Of a stretch of DNA of 64,000 nt, positions 13,248 to 25,440 are shown in pieces; position 1 is the first letter of the stretch, and the number at the start of each line of letters is the position of its first letter. Position numbers and translations under genes: made by a program. The stretch lies in assembly GCA_026874595.1 (NCBI GenBank), contig CM049315.1, positions 10,912,664-10,976,663 on the forward strand. Direction: 5' to 3'. The stretch comes from Sipunculus nudus. Taxonomy: Eukaryota; Annelida; Sipuncula; Golfingiida; Sipunculidae. The notes below the pieces were generated by a model. The model worked only from the letters and a program-made list of their open reading frames with translations, did no database searches and was not told the origin of the DNA.

Positions 13248-14431
13248 GTTGTATATGCCACTCACAGACGCTGAAAAAGGTATATATGTGTGTTTGTGTA
13301 TATATATATTTATATACAAAGTCATCCCCCCCCCACCCTGGAAGAAAAATTGACGCCACTGTGTTCATAACTTGCAATTAAAACGTCTGCTCTTTCATAC
13401 TGACGACGTTCTTATATTGATGAATATAAGATTGCACATGTACTAGGATGTTCATTTTAAGATATTTTTTATTCAGAAAAGAATCATACGAATTCCCACT
13501 CCTTGCAATTAAGAGGTTAGTACTATTTGCTTCTGGTAAAACGTCTTTACTATTTACTGTAAAACCGAATGTACACTCACTAATTGTTAGTAATGTTGGG
13601 AATTTGGTGAACTATAACAGCTATAACTGTATAATTCACGTACCGAGCTGGACATGTATTTAATTGTGATTCCAGAATACATCTCTTAATACCTGTCTCG
13701 TTAACGATCTTGGTCAAGCCATGCATGAACCTTTTTGCTACAAACATTTCAACTGGTAACGAAGATTTTAAGTGTCTATATTTGATGAATTTCTCATTAA
13801 AAAATGCAAAGATAAAATAAAGACAATGTGTAGCCTAAAGTTGTTTGAGTTGTCTCCTTTATCAGTGATTTCAGACCTGCGGTCAAAGTCTCATGTGTAT
13901 AAGTGGTACATATGTGACTAAGTGCATTTACACATTTAACGCACAATCATACAAGCGCTCCACTTTTACGTGTTAAGTAGGTTGATGAATGAGACCGTTA
14001 CCGAAAACACCACGTGGTACAAGTAGGGTAAACTCTGACGTGCAGGTGGCCTCTATTAGTGTAACTGTAAACAGAAAATTTCAAGGACTGAAAATATTTT
14101 TATTGTTGGACCCGTTATTGTGAATTTTCTGTACATATTTGAAGACCTAGCAAAGACGATCCTTCCTGTCTTCTGACAAGGTTTGATCATTAGATACCTT
14201 GTCATGATTTTATTAAAACATCAAACCGAAAGGCTTCTGTCTATATGACGACCCTGATCCCTTGGCCATAAACGGCTTTATATAGTTTATGTAGAAGCCT
14301 CATTTGATGCTGACCTGTTCATTTTAAAAAAAGGTAGCCAGAATATACCCTAGTAACGCAGTGAGAAGACCTATAAAGGTATTGATGTGATTTTATAATT
14401 GAATTACATTTATAAGCGCATTCATTCATTC

Positions 14432-14434
<3 letters not shown>

Positions 14435-14477
<43 letters not shown>
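14435..14477. repeat. Microsatellite (TA)n
   Basis: Pure TA run. Confidence 0.95.
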
Positions 14478-14483
<6 letters not shown>

Positions 14484-14794
14484 GATTCATCGTGTATGGT
14501 CTATGAAGGTTGGGTACCTAGTATCAGGGATAAGTATAGACAGACCTTTGTCTTGCGTGATGTATATGCTCCACTGGCGGGTGTGGAGGAGGGGGAATAC
14601 ATTACAATGATTACATACTCTGGGTTATCTCATATCTGGACATGGGCGCTTCATCATAGAGCCATCCGTCCGGTATCGCTCTGTGAAGTGATGTTTTGGG
14701 GCCGCGTACGTGATCCGGCTAGTTCTGTTGTTGTCTGCTCGTAAGATGTAAGAGGGGACAACTGTTATATCTAAGAGTTGTATATACATACGCG

Positions 14795-14824
<30 letters not shown>
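14795..14824. repeat. Microsatellite (GT)n
   Basis: Pure GT run of about 15 units. Confidence 0.95.
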
Positions 14825-14825
<1 letters not shown>

Positions 14826-15224
14826 GTTAAGTGTTAAACTTCCCAATGCGAAATAAATATGTGCAGGGAATTTAGAATATTTGACCCTCTATTAAGATGT
14901 AATTTCAGCTTTTGATATAAATCTGAGCAAAGTTAACTTTGATCGGGTGTAGACTAAGTTTACCCATGCTATATCCATGGACACACAAGGATTACAAGGG
15001 GAGGATATATTGAGAAATCGCCCCTTAAGCTGTTATTTATCCACTATTCATCAGCGTGATCACAAAAATATAAATAGAAATATATTGAAAAAAGCCAGCT
15101 TATCGTATTTTAATGGAATCATACGGATTTTCATTTTTGAGAATTTTATGGAATATCCGTCTGCGGGTCGAGGGTTAGAGAGTTACGTCCTCTCCCACCT
15201 TGCAAAAAATATCACCCAAGTCAA

Positions 15225-15322
15225 ACCCCAACCCCCACCCCGGGCAGTTATGGACCTGTTTGTAGCTATCGGCTTCTCCTTGCGAATGACAAAACCTCTC
15301 TCCGAATTCTGGATCCGCCCTG
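15225..15322 (+). mobile_element. hAT-type MITE, right-end fragment
   Basis: CTGGATCCGCCCTG closes this stretch and is the reverse complement of the CAGGGGCGGATCCAG start seen at 11508. A C-rich patch just inside resembles the C-rich interior of the 61.5-kb copy. No flanking duplication was found. Confidence 0.35.
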
Positions 15323-17506
15323 ATATCTATAACAGAGAGCCTTAGTTAATTGATTGGCCCAGGAATAACAGCAAAATATGTGTTGTAAGATCTTGGAACC
15401 CTAGCTGTTACACAGAAATTATGGTATATTAATAACGGAAAGCTTAACATAAAACTTGCAACTCGCAAAATAGTAAACACTGATGTAACCTGACAATGAG
15501 GTTAAGGCCTCGTTTTCAGATTTCTGCTGACCTGTAGCTGTCTGCTGGTTTATTTCTCGTATATCTTGTTTGACAGAGATCGTGTTTGAGGTGGAATTTG
15601 GAACACAGGCGATAAATTCCCCATCTCACGTTTATCCTGGAAACAATTACAGCCAATTCTCTTGACAGATAAACGTTACAATCCGCCTACAGTTAACAAT
15701 ATGTTATCCGAGACTCTCTGTCCGCGGAAACGGACCACTTCCTCTTGTAATCGGACGCGACAGCAGATTCACAACTGTTCGGCAGCTGATTAACATATTG
15801 TCATTGTGTTTAGTCAGGAACTGGCCCGCGAGAACAGTGGTTAAGTTTGCTTAGGTCACGTACGGCACAGGCATGCTAGACTGTACTTAATAATGCTGCT
15901 GGCCTGTTTATCTTTCACGGACTACATGGGGATAACCATGTATACCCTATTGACCAACTGACCCGCAAAGCAATCATACGGATTTATCTTTGTGGATATT
16001 GAAAGAACAATTGGCCTTACTTTAGACCACACAAAGTTTGCAGTTAACAGTTGTCCTGCTGGGTTCAGGCATAATCAAAATCCATTGAGTGACGATTTCA
16101 CAACACGTTTTGGGAACATTACGTGGACTGTTTTTATATTCAAATTTAGTAAAGTTAAACATAAAGGATGTTATGTAGAACATTCTGCAAATTTTGAGGT
16201 TTTTCCAACTATTGAGCGTTTCGATCAATGAACCCCAAGTATTAAAACAAAACCTCTGAAAAATCAAGCTGTCCTTAAATACGAGCATATACAAAATGAC
16301 GTGACATGTCACATGGTAATGATGCTATACTGACAAATTAACGGGTTTTGCTGCATCTGCGACATGCATGTTTGGTCGTGTTTATGTAAGGATGAAAAAG
16401 AAAGACAAATAAACATTCTTGTATGCTATTACTGTGAAACAAATCTTACCTATTATGTCAACTGGTTATGTGTACAACAAATCTGGGCAATACATATTTA
16501 CGTACAAATTTAATTCTACATTTGTTTATATGTATACCTCTTATATAAAATCCATTGAATTTATTACACTATCGTAGCAGTATTTTTTTTTATTTAATTT
16601 TCGGATTTCGGCAGTATCTCAGAACTATACCTATACAATATTGGAGGCTGAACAGGTTTTCATTGTTAAAATACCTATACACTAATACGACTTTATTTCA
16701 ACAAGATTAAAAAGGAAAGTTTCAGCTTTGAATACTCAAGGAACTATAACACAATGCTAACGCTTGTACACACCTATACAGGCCAAACAAAACACAGTAT
16801 AATTATTGAGCAAAGATATCAGAATCCTAGAAATCTGACCGGGGATGGAAGGTGTTGCACCGAGTCAGGAACGGAATGTTTGACATTCAGTATAGGCCTA
16901 CGACTCTCATTCTCCGAACTTTTTGTCGATAGCTAAAGATAATAAAAAACTGTTTTTAATATAAAATATTTAAGTTTTATCTTTTCAACATATCCAGACT
17001 GGGTTGGTGTATACATTGTTTCGCTAACATTCACATAAAATGGTAAACCGATATGAAACGACGGAATTTATTTTTCTGGGGATCATATCTCACGAAGAAG
17101 GTAAAACATGCAATCATGTACTGGTTCCTGTGAAGAAAGTGACGTCATTTAACAGAAAAGAAATGGTCCCACAAATAATCCATTTGTACTATTACGCACG
17201 CATGGTATCTGTAGGTTTTAAAAAATAATGAATCCTCGCTGTGTTAATTGCCTATGATGTATAATGAAACAAGAGCCCTAAATTATCCACTCAGAGAGAA
17301 AATTGACTGACAAACAACACTGATGAAAGATAATGCTAACTTTGACCAACTAATAGTTCATTTTTATATAAAATGTCACGAGCCTCGTTAGGAATTCAAT
17401 AGATTTGATTAATGCATGCTGGTATTTCTACCTATAAACCCGACATCATTCAAAGCAATTGACGAACATTGACTGCAACATGAATTATCCTGCAGGCCAG
17501 CGGCGA

Positions 17507-17948
17507 TTAAAGGGACATAATCATGAGCAATATTTTGCCTATTCTTTCACACTATCAGATCAGTTTTGCTTTATACAAAAGGTCCCCTAGCAAAACCATC
17601 CCAGCATACAGTCTCAGTACCTCGCTGTTTAACACCTTGTTAAGGCTCTGCGTGTTGATAAACACAGTCAAGGTGTGTATGTTTACCATAACAAGGCCGC
17701 GTGGCCACAGGTCCGCTTTTGATCCGCAGCACGAGCATTTCCAGCAGGATCATTGTATTTCATTTTTTGGGCCAAGTGAGTCAAGGCATCTCCTGATTGA
17801 CACGTGCTGTGTCGCGCTTTGTTCATGTTTACAGGAGTAAGCAAACTGTTCAAAGGCAATATGGTGGCAGGTACAGATTTATTTTAAAGAGAAGAAGCAA
17901 TTTTTCGTGTTAATTTAACATGCATTATAGGTGATTGGCCCCCTTTAA
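17507..17948 (+). mobile_element. TTAA-flanked MITE, plus-strand copy
   Basis: A TTAA at 17507-17510 and another at 17945-17948 flank an element starting AGGGACATAATCATG and ending GTGATTGGCCCCCT. The ends are partly complementary (AGGG, then AATCA). TTAA duplications occur with piggyBac and Kolobok transposases, so this is probably a non-autonomous member of one of those groups. The internal 105-residue frame is shared with the minus-strand relative at 5.6-6.1 kb but is not a known protein. Confidence 0.55.
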
Positions 17949-18194
17949 AACTCGGTGGTAAAGGTACCACCTTCGTTGTTTTTAAAGCTGGCTTAACTTA
18001 TATACTTTGTACATCTGCAGAGTTACATTCCCTTTTCTGACTCTATGTCAAACAAGATTATCCTGACGTCAATCAATTATAGGCTCTGTGTTTCGCACCT
18101 GTTGGTCCTTGGTGCGTTACACCGTGGAACCCTCGAAAGGCGCACTCGTTTTTTGAGTGAAACACGATTTTCGGGAACTGTCTACCCATTTCGC

Positions 18195-18300
18195 CTGCTA
18201 AAAAAAACTCAGCCTGATTGAAGGCCGACTGGGAAAAAATGTCAGATTCTGAGATTCGAACTAACAATCAGCCCGGCCTTGTTTGCTACCCCATGTTCAC
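18195..18300 (-). repeat. Possible worn SINE head
   Basis: On the minus strand GGGTAGCAAACAAGGCC resembles an A box and AGTTCGAATCTCAG a B box. They are only about 27 bases apart, too close for a complete tRNA, so one arm may be deleted. Confidence 0.28.
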
Positions 18301-18733
18301 AGAAGTGGGTACTATTTACGGTCTTTCTTTATAAAACAAATTTCATCAGGTTCCAAGATTAGTATTATTATATTACATTATTAAAGATAGGTTGAAAGCG
18401 CAAAGAACAGTAAAAGTATACTCAACCAAAAAGAGCAGTCACTCTTCAAAGATCATTCTCTACTTGTAGTGAGAATTAAACATATCTTAACAGATATCTT
18501 ATTCTATTTCACTCCGGTAGAAAACCATCTGACATATTTGCCTGACTTTGCAACTTGTATACTCAAACCGGAACCGTTGTACGAGAGGATTATCGGCATT
18601 TACCATAATCTTTTTAAACGGCTATTTCGTCATTTTCAAACCAGATTAAGTATTGTGCATAGAAAAACAACAGCAAGCGCAGACAACGCATTATTCGGTC
18701 GGTTTACAACTTTCATACTGTTAGGACAGGTAG

Positions 18734-18743
18734 ATATCATGTC
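18734..18743. repeat. LINE target-site duplication, copy 1
   Basis: ATATCATGTC lies directly against the T-run that is the element's minus-strand poly(A) tail. The identical 10 bases occur at 24404-24413. Confidence 0.8.
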
Positions 18744-18756
18744 TTTTTTTTTTTTT
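18744..18756 (-). other. LINE poly(A) tail
   Basis: Thirteen consecutive T on the plus strand, meaning A on the coding strand, abut the target-site duplication. Confidence 0.8.
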
Positions 18757-18933
18757 CTTCTCTTCAAGATGTCTCAGAATATTTTCTTTACCAGTTTGTT
18801 TATTTATTATCTTTTTCATCATCGACATCTCCCGGAACTTAGAATACAAACATTTACATGCATACAAGAGCAACAATGTTATACCGTAAATGTAAGAGTA
18901 TTTCATTTAACTTTTTGAATTATCAAAAATGTA

Positions 18934-19191
18934 TCAACCCAAAGATAACAATATACGTTTCCACTTTTGCTGATGTATTTCTGACTTTTTGTGTTTTTCG
19001 GCAACATTACGTTCCAATCTTTCTAACCTAATCAAATATTTCATAAATATATGAATAGATGGCGGATTTATCTTATCACGATAGGAAAACAGAACAAACT
19101 TAAACATCAACAATAAAATATCTACAATGATCTTATAGGGGAAATTTTTATCACACCCCATATAAATTAAAGCTGGACTCAACCGTGGCAT
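18934..19191 (-). pseudogene. LINE ORF2 C-terminal tail, shifted frame
   Basis: This frame continues ORF2 after the main reverse-transcriptase frame stops at 19151. The two overlap by about 40 bases, where the text of one frame (ESSFNLYGV) gives way to the other (SPALIYMG). It ends in a lysine/arginine-rich tail (EKHKKSEIHQQKWKRI). L1-type ORF2 proteins end in a comparable region, so a small indel near 19160-19190 split the original C-terminus. Confidence 0.65.
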
Positions 19192-21625
19192 ATAAATTCC
19201 AGCACTCTTTGCCCATGCATGTTTTAAGCTGATTATAAAAGGTTTTACTCACATGACACTCGCAGAATATATGTACTACTGACTCATCTTCAATAAAACA
19301 ATATGACCATCTTTTACTATCCATTATTCGCCAGTTGTACAGTTGTTCATTCACCGATAAAATATTAAATAGTACCCTATACTGAAATTGCCGCAGATAC
19401 ATGTCTAAGGTCGTACAATATACATGAATAACTGCCTCATCCCATTTAAAATGGTCACCTAACAGATCATGTAACCTTTCTTTACAAATTGGTTCATATA
19501 GCTTTTTATTAATTACCATCGAATAAACAGTCTTAAACTTCACATTTTCCAAATCAATTTTCGTTTCGTTTACCATCACAATGTTACTCTTCACTTCAAA
19601 GGATTCTATTTCATCTGGAATATTATTTAAAAATATTTCTTGTTTCCATTTCGCGGGTATCGCTTTCTGTACTGATAGCCATGGTAAAAACGTTTTAATA
19701 TACATGGGATTATCTATTGGAACCAAATCTTTTAAATCTTTAACTCTACCATTTTTGTTAAACATCTGAAAGACGTACTTTATACCTAGGTTAGCTATAT
19801 GCATATTAAAAATTGGTCTTTTGTCGACTCTGATACATTTATGGTTCCATACTTGTTGTAAACAAATATTAGCAATTGATTCAGGATTACACATTGTATA
19901 TGACGCCCATGACTGCAAACAGTGAAAATAAAAGGTAGGCAAATTTTTGTCAATATTAGACGGATCAAAATTTGTATCAACATATCTTAAACCACCAATG
20001 CCTCTCAGATATAAGTTTGGTATGACTGTATACTTTGTTTCAAATAAATTCTTTAATCTTACTATCCACATTACTCTTTGACTTTCAATGATAGAAGCTA
20101 TATCCGGCAATCCTATGCCGCCACTTTCTGTCTTACCAATCAATACTTCATACTTGATTTTAGGCCTTCTGCCGTACCATATAAAATCAACAACACAGCT
20201 TTTTATTCGCTTAACAAACTCTCTCGGTGGTTCAATTATATTAACGACATATAATAATTTTGAAATACACATGGATTTCAAGAGAATATTTCTACCAAAA
20301 ATCGTTAGAGATCTAATGTTACACACACTGAGTGTCATTTTCATTTTGTCGTAAATACACTCAAAATTAAGTGAATCGGATAACTTCAGGTTATATGTGT
20401 GCCATATTCCTAATATTTTTATGCCATTTTTATATAAATTAACCCATTTAAAATCTTTGGTGCCAAGTGTATATTCTTTGTTTTTTCCCATATAGGCAGC
20501 TTCACATTTATCATAATTAATCTGTACTGATGAGACTTTCCCAAATTTTTCCAATATATCTATAACCGATTGCATAGACTGAAAATCTTTAAGAAAATAT
20601 GTTGTGTCGTCAGCGAATAGACATTGTTTAATCTCATAGCCGTTGATATCTATGCCTCTAACCGAACTGGAATGACGAACAAGTATTGCCAAAATTTCAA
20701 TGACAAACAGGAATAAATAAGGGGCCAAAGGATCCCCCTGCATGATTCCCCGTTCTAATTTAAAATAGCCAGTATTGTATCCATTGTTTATCACACAGCT
20801 TTCCACGTCAAAGTGTAATAAACGAACCCAGGTTAGAAAATCATGTCCAAAACCAAATCTCTCCAGTGTGGCGAAAAGAAAATTATAATCGATGGAGTCA
20901 AAGGCCGCTGCGAAGTTCGCAGCAAAAATAATAGTGTTTCTATCTTGTAATTTACAGTATTCTAAAATATCAGAAATAAGACGATTAGTGTCAGATATTC
21001 TCCTGCCTTTTATAAATGCGCTCTGATCTTCATGAATTAGTTTTGGAAGAATTGTCTGTATTCGTTTAACTAATACTTTACTTAATATTTTGACATCAAC
21101 ATTTAATAAACTTATTGGCCGCCAAGATGACAGGTGTCTATTGTCCTTGCCTGGTTTCTCTATCAAAGTTATAACGGCTTGTTTTTGACTTGTAGTTAAA
21201 GCTCCATCTCTGAAACACTCATTAAGACAATTTAACAAATCGTCACAAATTAGATCAAAAAAGGTTACATAAAATTCTTTCGGCAGACCGTCGTTCCCCG
21301 GGGTTTTATTATTTTTCATATCTTTTAATGCTATCAATATATCATTCTTTGTGAGTGTACCTTCGCAGCTTAAAATGTCATTTTCAGACAAACGGGGAAC
21401 ATTGACTTTAGAAAGAAAATCAGAGCATTCACGCTCACTGGTATCTGTCTTTCTGGAATACTTTTGTTTGTAAAACAATCTTATTTCTTCCATAATTTCT
21501 TTGGAGCTTGTTAACTCTTTATCCGACTTAATTAATTTCTTAACGGTTGTTCTCGTTTTGTTTTTCCTTGCCATATTTAAAAAAAACCTTAGTATTTCGT
21601 TCCCCTTCTTCAAACCATTCAACAC
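19151..21625 (-). pseudogene. LINE ORF2 reverse transcriptase, catalytically altered
   Basis: This long open frame (824 residues) carries the reverse transcriptase of the LINE. Visible motifs in order are PGNDGLPKEFY, WRPISLLNVDVKILSKVL, SAFIKGRRI, motif A (FAANFAAAFDSI), motif B (MQGDPLAPYLF) and motif C (FADD in LFADDTTYF). Near the C-terminus, YCFIEDESVVHIFCECHVS resembles the Cys/His cluster of the zf-RVT region. Motif A normally reads LDFEKAFDS. Here the first, metal-binding Asp is Asn (AAC instead of GAC, a single transition), which should abolish polymerisation. The frame opens with GTG at 21625, just after a frameshift in a T8 tract near 21590, so no true start lies here. It belongs with the endonuclease fragment upstream. 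Confidence 0.85.
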
Positions 21626-21743
21626 GTGATCTTACTATCTGTCCTGCATTTAAGTTTTCATAATATTCCTCAATTTTCTTTTTAATTTCATTATATATTG
21701 TTTGACTTGATTTTTTGTTTCTTGATAGATTTAACTCTGCATT

Positions 21744-22718
21744 TTACAGAGCCTTTTCAAGGTTTGACAGTTCCTCCCTCTCTTTTTTCCGCTTTTCTTT
21801 AGAGAATTTAATAGAAAATTCTCGTATTCTAAACTTTAAATATTCCCACCATTGTTTTGCCCCCATATCATTTCTATCCTTGTTCCTCAAACTATTTACG
21901 TACTCCTTAAATTTACTTATAAACAGAGGGTCCTTTAATAATGATATATTAAGTTTCCAATGTGAAGGCCCATATTCTCGTTCTGGTATCGAGTTAAAGT
22001 GACAAACAACGGCTGAATGATCTGTCAGAATAGCCGGAGCAATCTTTATATTTTTAACATGGGCATTCAGCTCACTATTTAAGAATATGTAATCAAGTCT
22101 GCGCTGCCGCAAAGGGGTTTTTGATCTCCAAGTGTATAGACGTTCATCTGGGTTCCTTATCCTAAACAAGTCAATTAATTCAAACGCTGACATCATATTG
22201 TTAATCAGTTTTACAGATTTAACTTTGGTTTTTAAGCTTGTCTCGTCTGCATCAAGCTCATTCAGACAAACATTAAAATCACCTCCCCATATTTCCTTCA
22301 TTGCAGAGTCAACTTGCAATGAATTAATTTTTTCCCATATATGTTGGTAAAAACGTACTTGCTCTGGCTCTGTATTAGGTGCATACGTATTTATAAATAA
22401 AAAACCATGGCCCTCAACAAGAGCTTTTAGTATTATGTATCTACCATTAATATCAATGTGTCTACTTATTTCTTTAAATTCTAAATTCTTTCCAATCAGG
22501 GTTATTACACCACGAGATAATTTCGTCCCGTGAGAGAAAAAACTAACTCCCTTCCACTGTTTTGTCCATGTTGTTATAAAACTTTCTGTACTGTGCGTCT
22601 CCTGAAGAAAATAACACTGTTGTTTCCTCCTTTATCCAATAACCAGTTGTACATTTCTTGTCTTTTTTCAGTCTCCCTATTCCCCTGACATTTAACGTTA
22701 ATACTGAAAAATTAAACA
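21744..22718 (-). pseudogene. LINE ORF2 endonuclease domain, frameshifted
   Basis: This is the N-terminal AP-endonuclease-like domain that nicks the target DNA. From an ATG near 22718 the minus strand reads NVRGI, then QETHS in a shifted frame, then GGDFNV near 22280, RRLDYIFLN and TDHSAVVCHFN. These are the usual endonuclease motifs. At least two frame changes lie between 22560 and 22690. A TAA at 21744-21746 stops the frame, though the text continues in phase for about 40 codons towards the RT (EWFEEGERNTK near 21600). L1-type endonucleases of this kind nick T-rich sites, consistent with insertion at the poly(A) junction. Confidence 0.8.
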
Positions 22719-23230
22719 TAAAGATTCGGCTTCAGTTATCTTGGATATTTTCATGGCCCGCCAACATATATTACGTACAAAATCACACACATAAATATTC
22801 GGTTTGTTAACAATATCTATCCCCTTGACCAGGTACATCTGAGATAATCTCAAAATATCAACTTTTGTCGTGATAATACAGTAACTGAAGAAAATAACCA
22901 TGCTTATAGTAATAACAAAATTATATATAAGCATATATAGCACTTGGCGCTATTCGATAAAAATTAGATAATGAAGATTATTTTTAAAAAATGAATCAGT
23001 GAATAAAGAATGCGGGAGGTAAAGGTTCAGTGAGAATCAAATGTCACCCGCATCCCTTAAAGAATAGATATAAATACACTGATTTTTTATTACCGAAATG
23101 TGTAGATATATAAGTTGAGACCGGCTCCGGTTTTTTTTTTATATGATTACTCCTCACAATAGCAATACGGGAATATTGAATACAAAATGCAATATGATAC
23201 AGGCAGGCACAAATATTCACGGAGAACGAC
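22719..23230 (-). other. LINE inter-ORF region
   Basis: About 500 bases separate ORF1 and ORF2. An 81-residue hydrophobic frame (22698-22943) lies here but resembles no LINE protein and is probably chance. Confidence 0.5.
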
Positions 23231-24159
23231 CTAACTTTCTTGTCCTGGTGTCGACGTTAGTTGTGGATTGGTCTGCATGGCCTCTGAAAATAGCTTTGGC
23301 GGATTTTGTTGTAACACCTGCACCCATGAATAAAATTTACCGCTGCTGTTGAATTTATGACCTTTTGACCCGTGATCCCTAACACACACCTTTCCATCAT
23401 GTGTCCAACAGTCTGTTATAAGTTGCTCTCTTTTCATTCCGAGAGCAGTGTGTAGCATTCCTACTCTGGCTCGAGTGAGGTCCTCGTTGATGTAAATCCC
23501 CCTAGACTCCTCACCTGCCATTTTCAGATGGGATTTCCTTTTAAGTAGAGCTACCTTTGTTTTGTGAGACAAAAACTTAACAAGTATTGGTCTGGATTTA
23601 CCTTGTGGTGCAGGTTTGCCAACTCTGTGAGAGATATCAATATCGTTGGGCTGAATGTCAACATTTAACAGTTCTCTGGGCATGTTTATAACAAGTTTAT
23701 CAGTATCTTCCTCTGTTTTTTTTCTGGCCATGTGTTTGTGATTCTGAGAGAAGTGCGTCTTGAGTATTGTTGTTGTCGGTCCAGTTCATCTTGCATTTCA
23801 CTCAGTTTATTTTCTAAATTGTCCACCTTTTTTGTTAGCTCCTGTATATGGTGTCCATAACATTTCATTCTTTCCTCCACTGCTGCATCTATAATACCTA
23901 TCAAAGCTGATTTAATAGTCTCTGACTGTAAAGCTGTTTCTAAAAGATGTGTAAATTTCTGAGCCTCATCAATAACTAGTATAGGTTCTGTATCTGATTT
24001 CTTTTCCTTAGTATTTAAGCTAGTCAACAGGTATTCCTCTGATGAATTTAAATTATCCATATTGTAACGTTTTCTTTCCTGAAAACTTACAGAGCTACCT
24101 CCTGAAGACTCACTAAGACCTCTTTTCTTTTGGGATATTTTCTGAGACAGACCATACAT
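23231..24159 (-). pseudogene. LINE ORF1, RNA-binding coiled-coil protein, frameshifted
   Basis: ORF1 proteins of L1-type elements coat the RNA and act as chaperones. The first frame (24159 to 23686) starts MYGLSQKISQKKRG and has a predicted coiled coil, VDNLENKLSEMQDELDRQQQ, followed by YSRRTSLRI, a typical start of the RRM-like part. The second frame (23731 to 23231) continues with IDISHRVGKP, RPILVKFLSHKTK and IYINEDLTR, the conserved C-terminal half. The two overlap at an A8 tract (about 23703-23710). A nine-A tract would join them, so a single-base slip probably broke the gene. Programmed frameshifting is an alternative but is not usual for ORF1. Confidence 0.8.
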
Positions 24160-24403
24160 TTATCCTTGACCTTTTCACGTCTGACTACATATAAACCGAT
24201 TCTCGAGACCAAATATTACAATAATAAACATATGAAAGTTCGTCCCATCCAGATTTTTACCTTCCTAACAATCTATACTTCCTATCTTAACCATAATGAG
24301 TAAGTTTAGACAAACAGTAAGGAATATTTACCTCATATTAGATGCTTTTCTACGGAGCCGGTCTAAAGTGTGTGTTAATCAAATAGCGCCATCTAGTGCC
24401 GAT

Positions 24404-24413
24404 ATATCATGTC
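24404..24413. repeat. LINE target-site duplication, copy 2
   Basis: ATATCATGTC, identical to 18734-18743, at the element's 5' end. Confidence 0.8.
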
Positions 24414-25219
24414 CACATTAACCTTTCACGTGTCCTGAGTGCAGACCATTAGGTTATATTTGTGTCGCGAGTGCAACACACTCGTGGGAGGCTCTTTCAT
24501 ATATCAGAAAGTGGCAAATCTTTAAAAAAAAGCCTGCATCTATCATTGCATGGATAAGACTTCTGATTTCCCTTGATGGATGAAAATCCCTATTTCAATC
24601 CGGGACTTTTTAACGAAATTGAGGAATTGATAGAGGAACTGCATTATTAACAATAAAAAATTACTCATGGTGATTATAGTGCGCACATCCCTAAGAAAGT
24701 CAAATAAATAATGAGAAAAAATTACATTACATTAAAAATTATTTTATTAATTAACATTTTCATTTTACTTTTTTATTTATTTATACAATGAAAAACATTT
24801 GGTTTGTAAATAAACACGATCACAGCAACCTACACTTGTTGATAAATAAGTCCTTATTACGTGGCGAAGCCGTACCAGATATACAGACTGGAGGTGCGCG
24901 GAATCCTTACGGTTGCTTGGGTATATACATCTTATTGTTAAGAACAAAGCCTTAAATTAATATTACAGGTATTTGGTAGACTAGCAACACAGGACTTTAA
25001 ACGTAAATACCCGTCTCTTCGTCTGGGTGTCCAGGCGGTAATTACGTTTCTGTTTAAGGCTGTTTGGACTATACAAGTATGTCGAGGTAAATATTTCTGT
25101 TTATGTCTGTTTAGTTAATGTGTTTTTTTTTCAGAAAGCAACATGTTTCACATGAATAAATAAACTCAGCAAAAGTAGACTCATCAATACAAATTTCTGT
25201 TTAAATTCTTTAGTAACTA
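24414..25219. other. Non-coding spacer
   Basis: A+T-rich sequence between the LINE and the inverted-end segment. Nothing recognisable. Confidence 0.5.
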
Positions 25220-25440
25220 CACTGTAAAAAGAAAAGGTTTTCTAAAGGGTAATAAAAAGGTTTTTATCGTGTCCTAATACAGAAACCCTTAAATGGTTTT
25301 TTTGAGAAAACCCATTTCCGAAAAACCTTTAATAGGTTTTTTTTTTAAAACCCTTTAAAGGTTTTATTTAAATTACATCAAACCAAATAACCTTTATAGG
25401 GCCATGAAAAAAAAACCCTTTTGAAAGATTTTGTTTATAG
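25220..25440 (+). repeat. Left terminal inverted repeat and subterminal repeats, CMC/EnSpm-like
   Basis: It starts CACTGTAAAAAGAAAAGG after a TA. Within 220 bases are at least five copies of AAACCCTTTAAAGGTTTT-like text in both orientations. Clustered subterminal motifs are characteristic of CACTA/EnSpm-type transposon ends. It pairs with 37411-37437. Confidence 0.55.

Larger units (their letters stand above)
13250..17500. other. Non-coding region with repeat fragments
   Basis: No exon is supported. It contains TA and GT microsatellites and a hAT-type right end at 15300-15322. The reading frames of 60-122 residues here have no recognisable motifs. Confidence 0.5.
18744..24403 (-). mobile_element. 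Full-length, inactive L1/Tx1-type LINE
   Basis: The element is bounded by a perfect 10-bp duplication (ATATCATGTC) and, on the minus strand, ends in a 13-base A-tail (18744-18756). In transcript order it has a leader of about 240 bases, ORF1 (24159 to 23231), an intergenic stretch of about 500 bases, then ORF2 with endonuclease, reverse transcriptase and a C-terminal Cys/His region (about 22718 to 18934). Two ORFs, the AP-type endonuclease and the WRPISLLNVDVKILSKVL motif place it in the L1 supergroup. Several frameshifts, an internal stop and a changed catalytic residue show it is dead. The complete 5' end and intact duplication suggest a fairly recent insertion. Confidence 0.85.
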
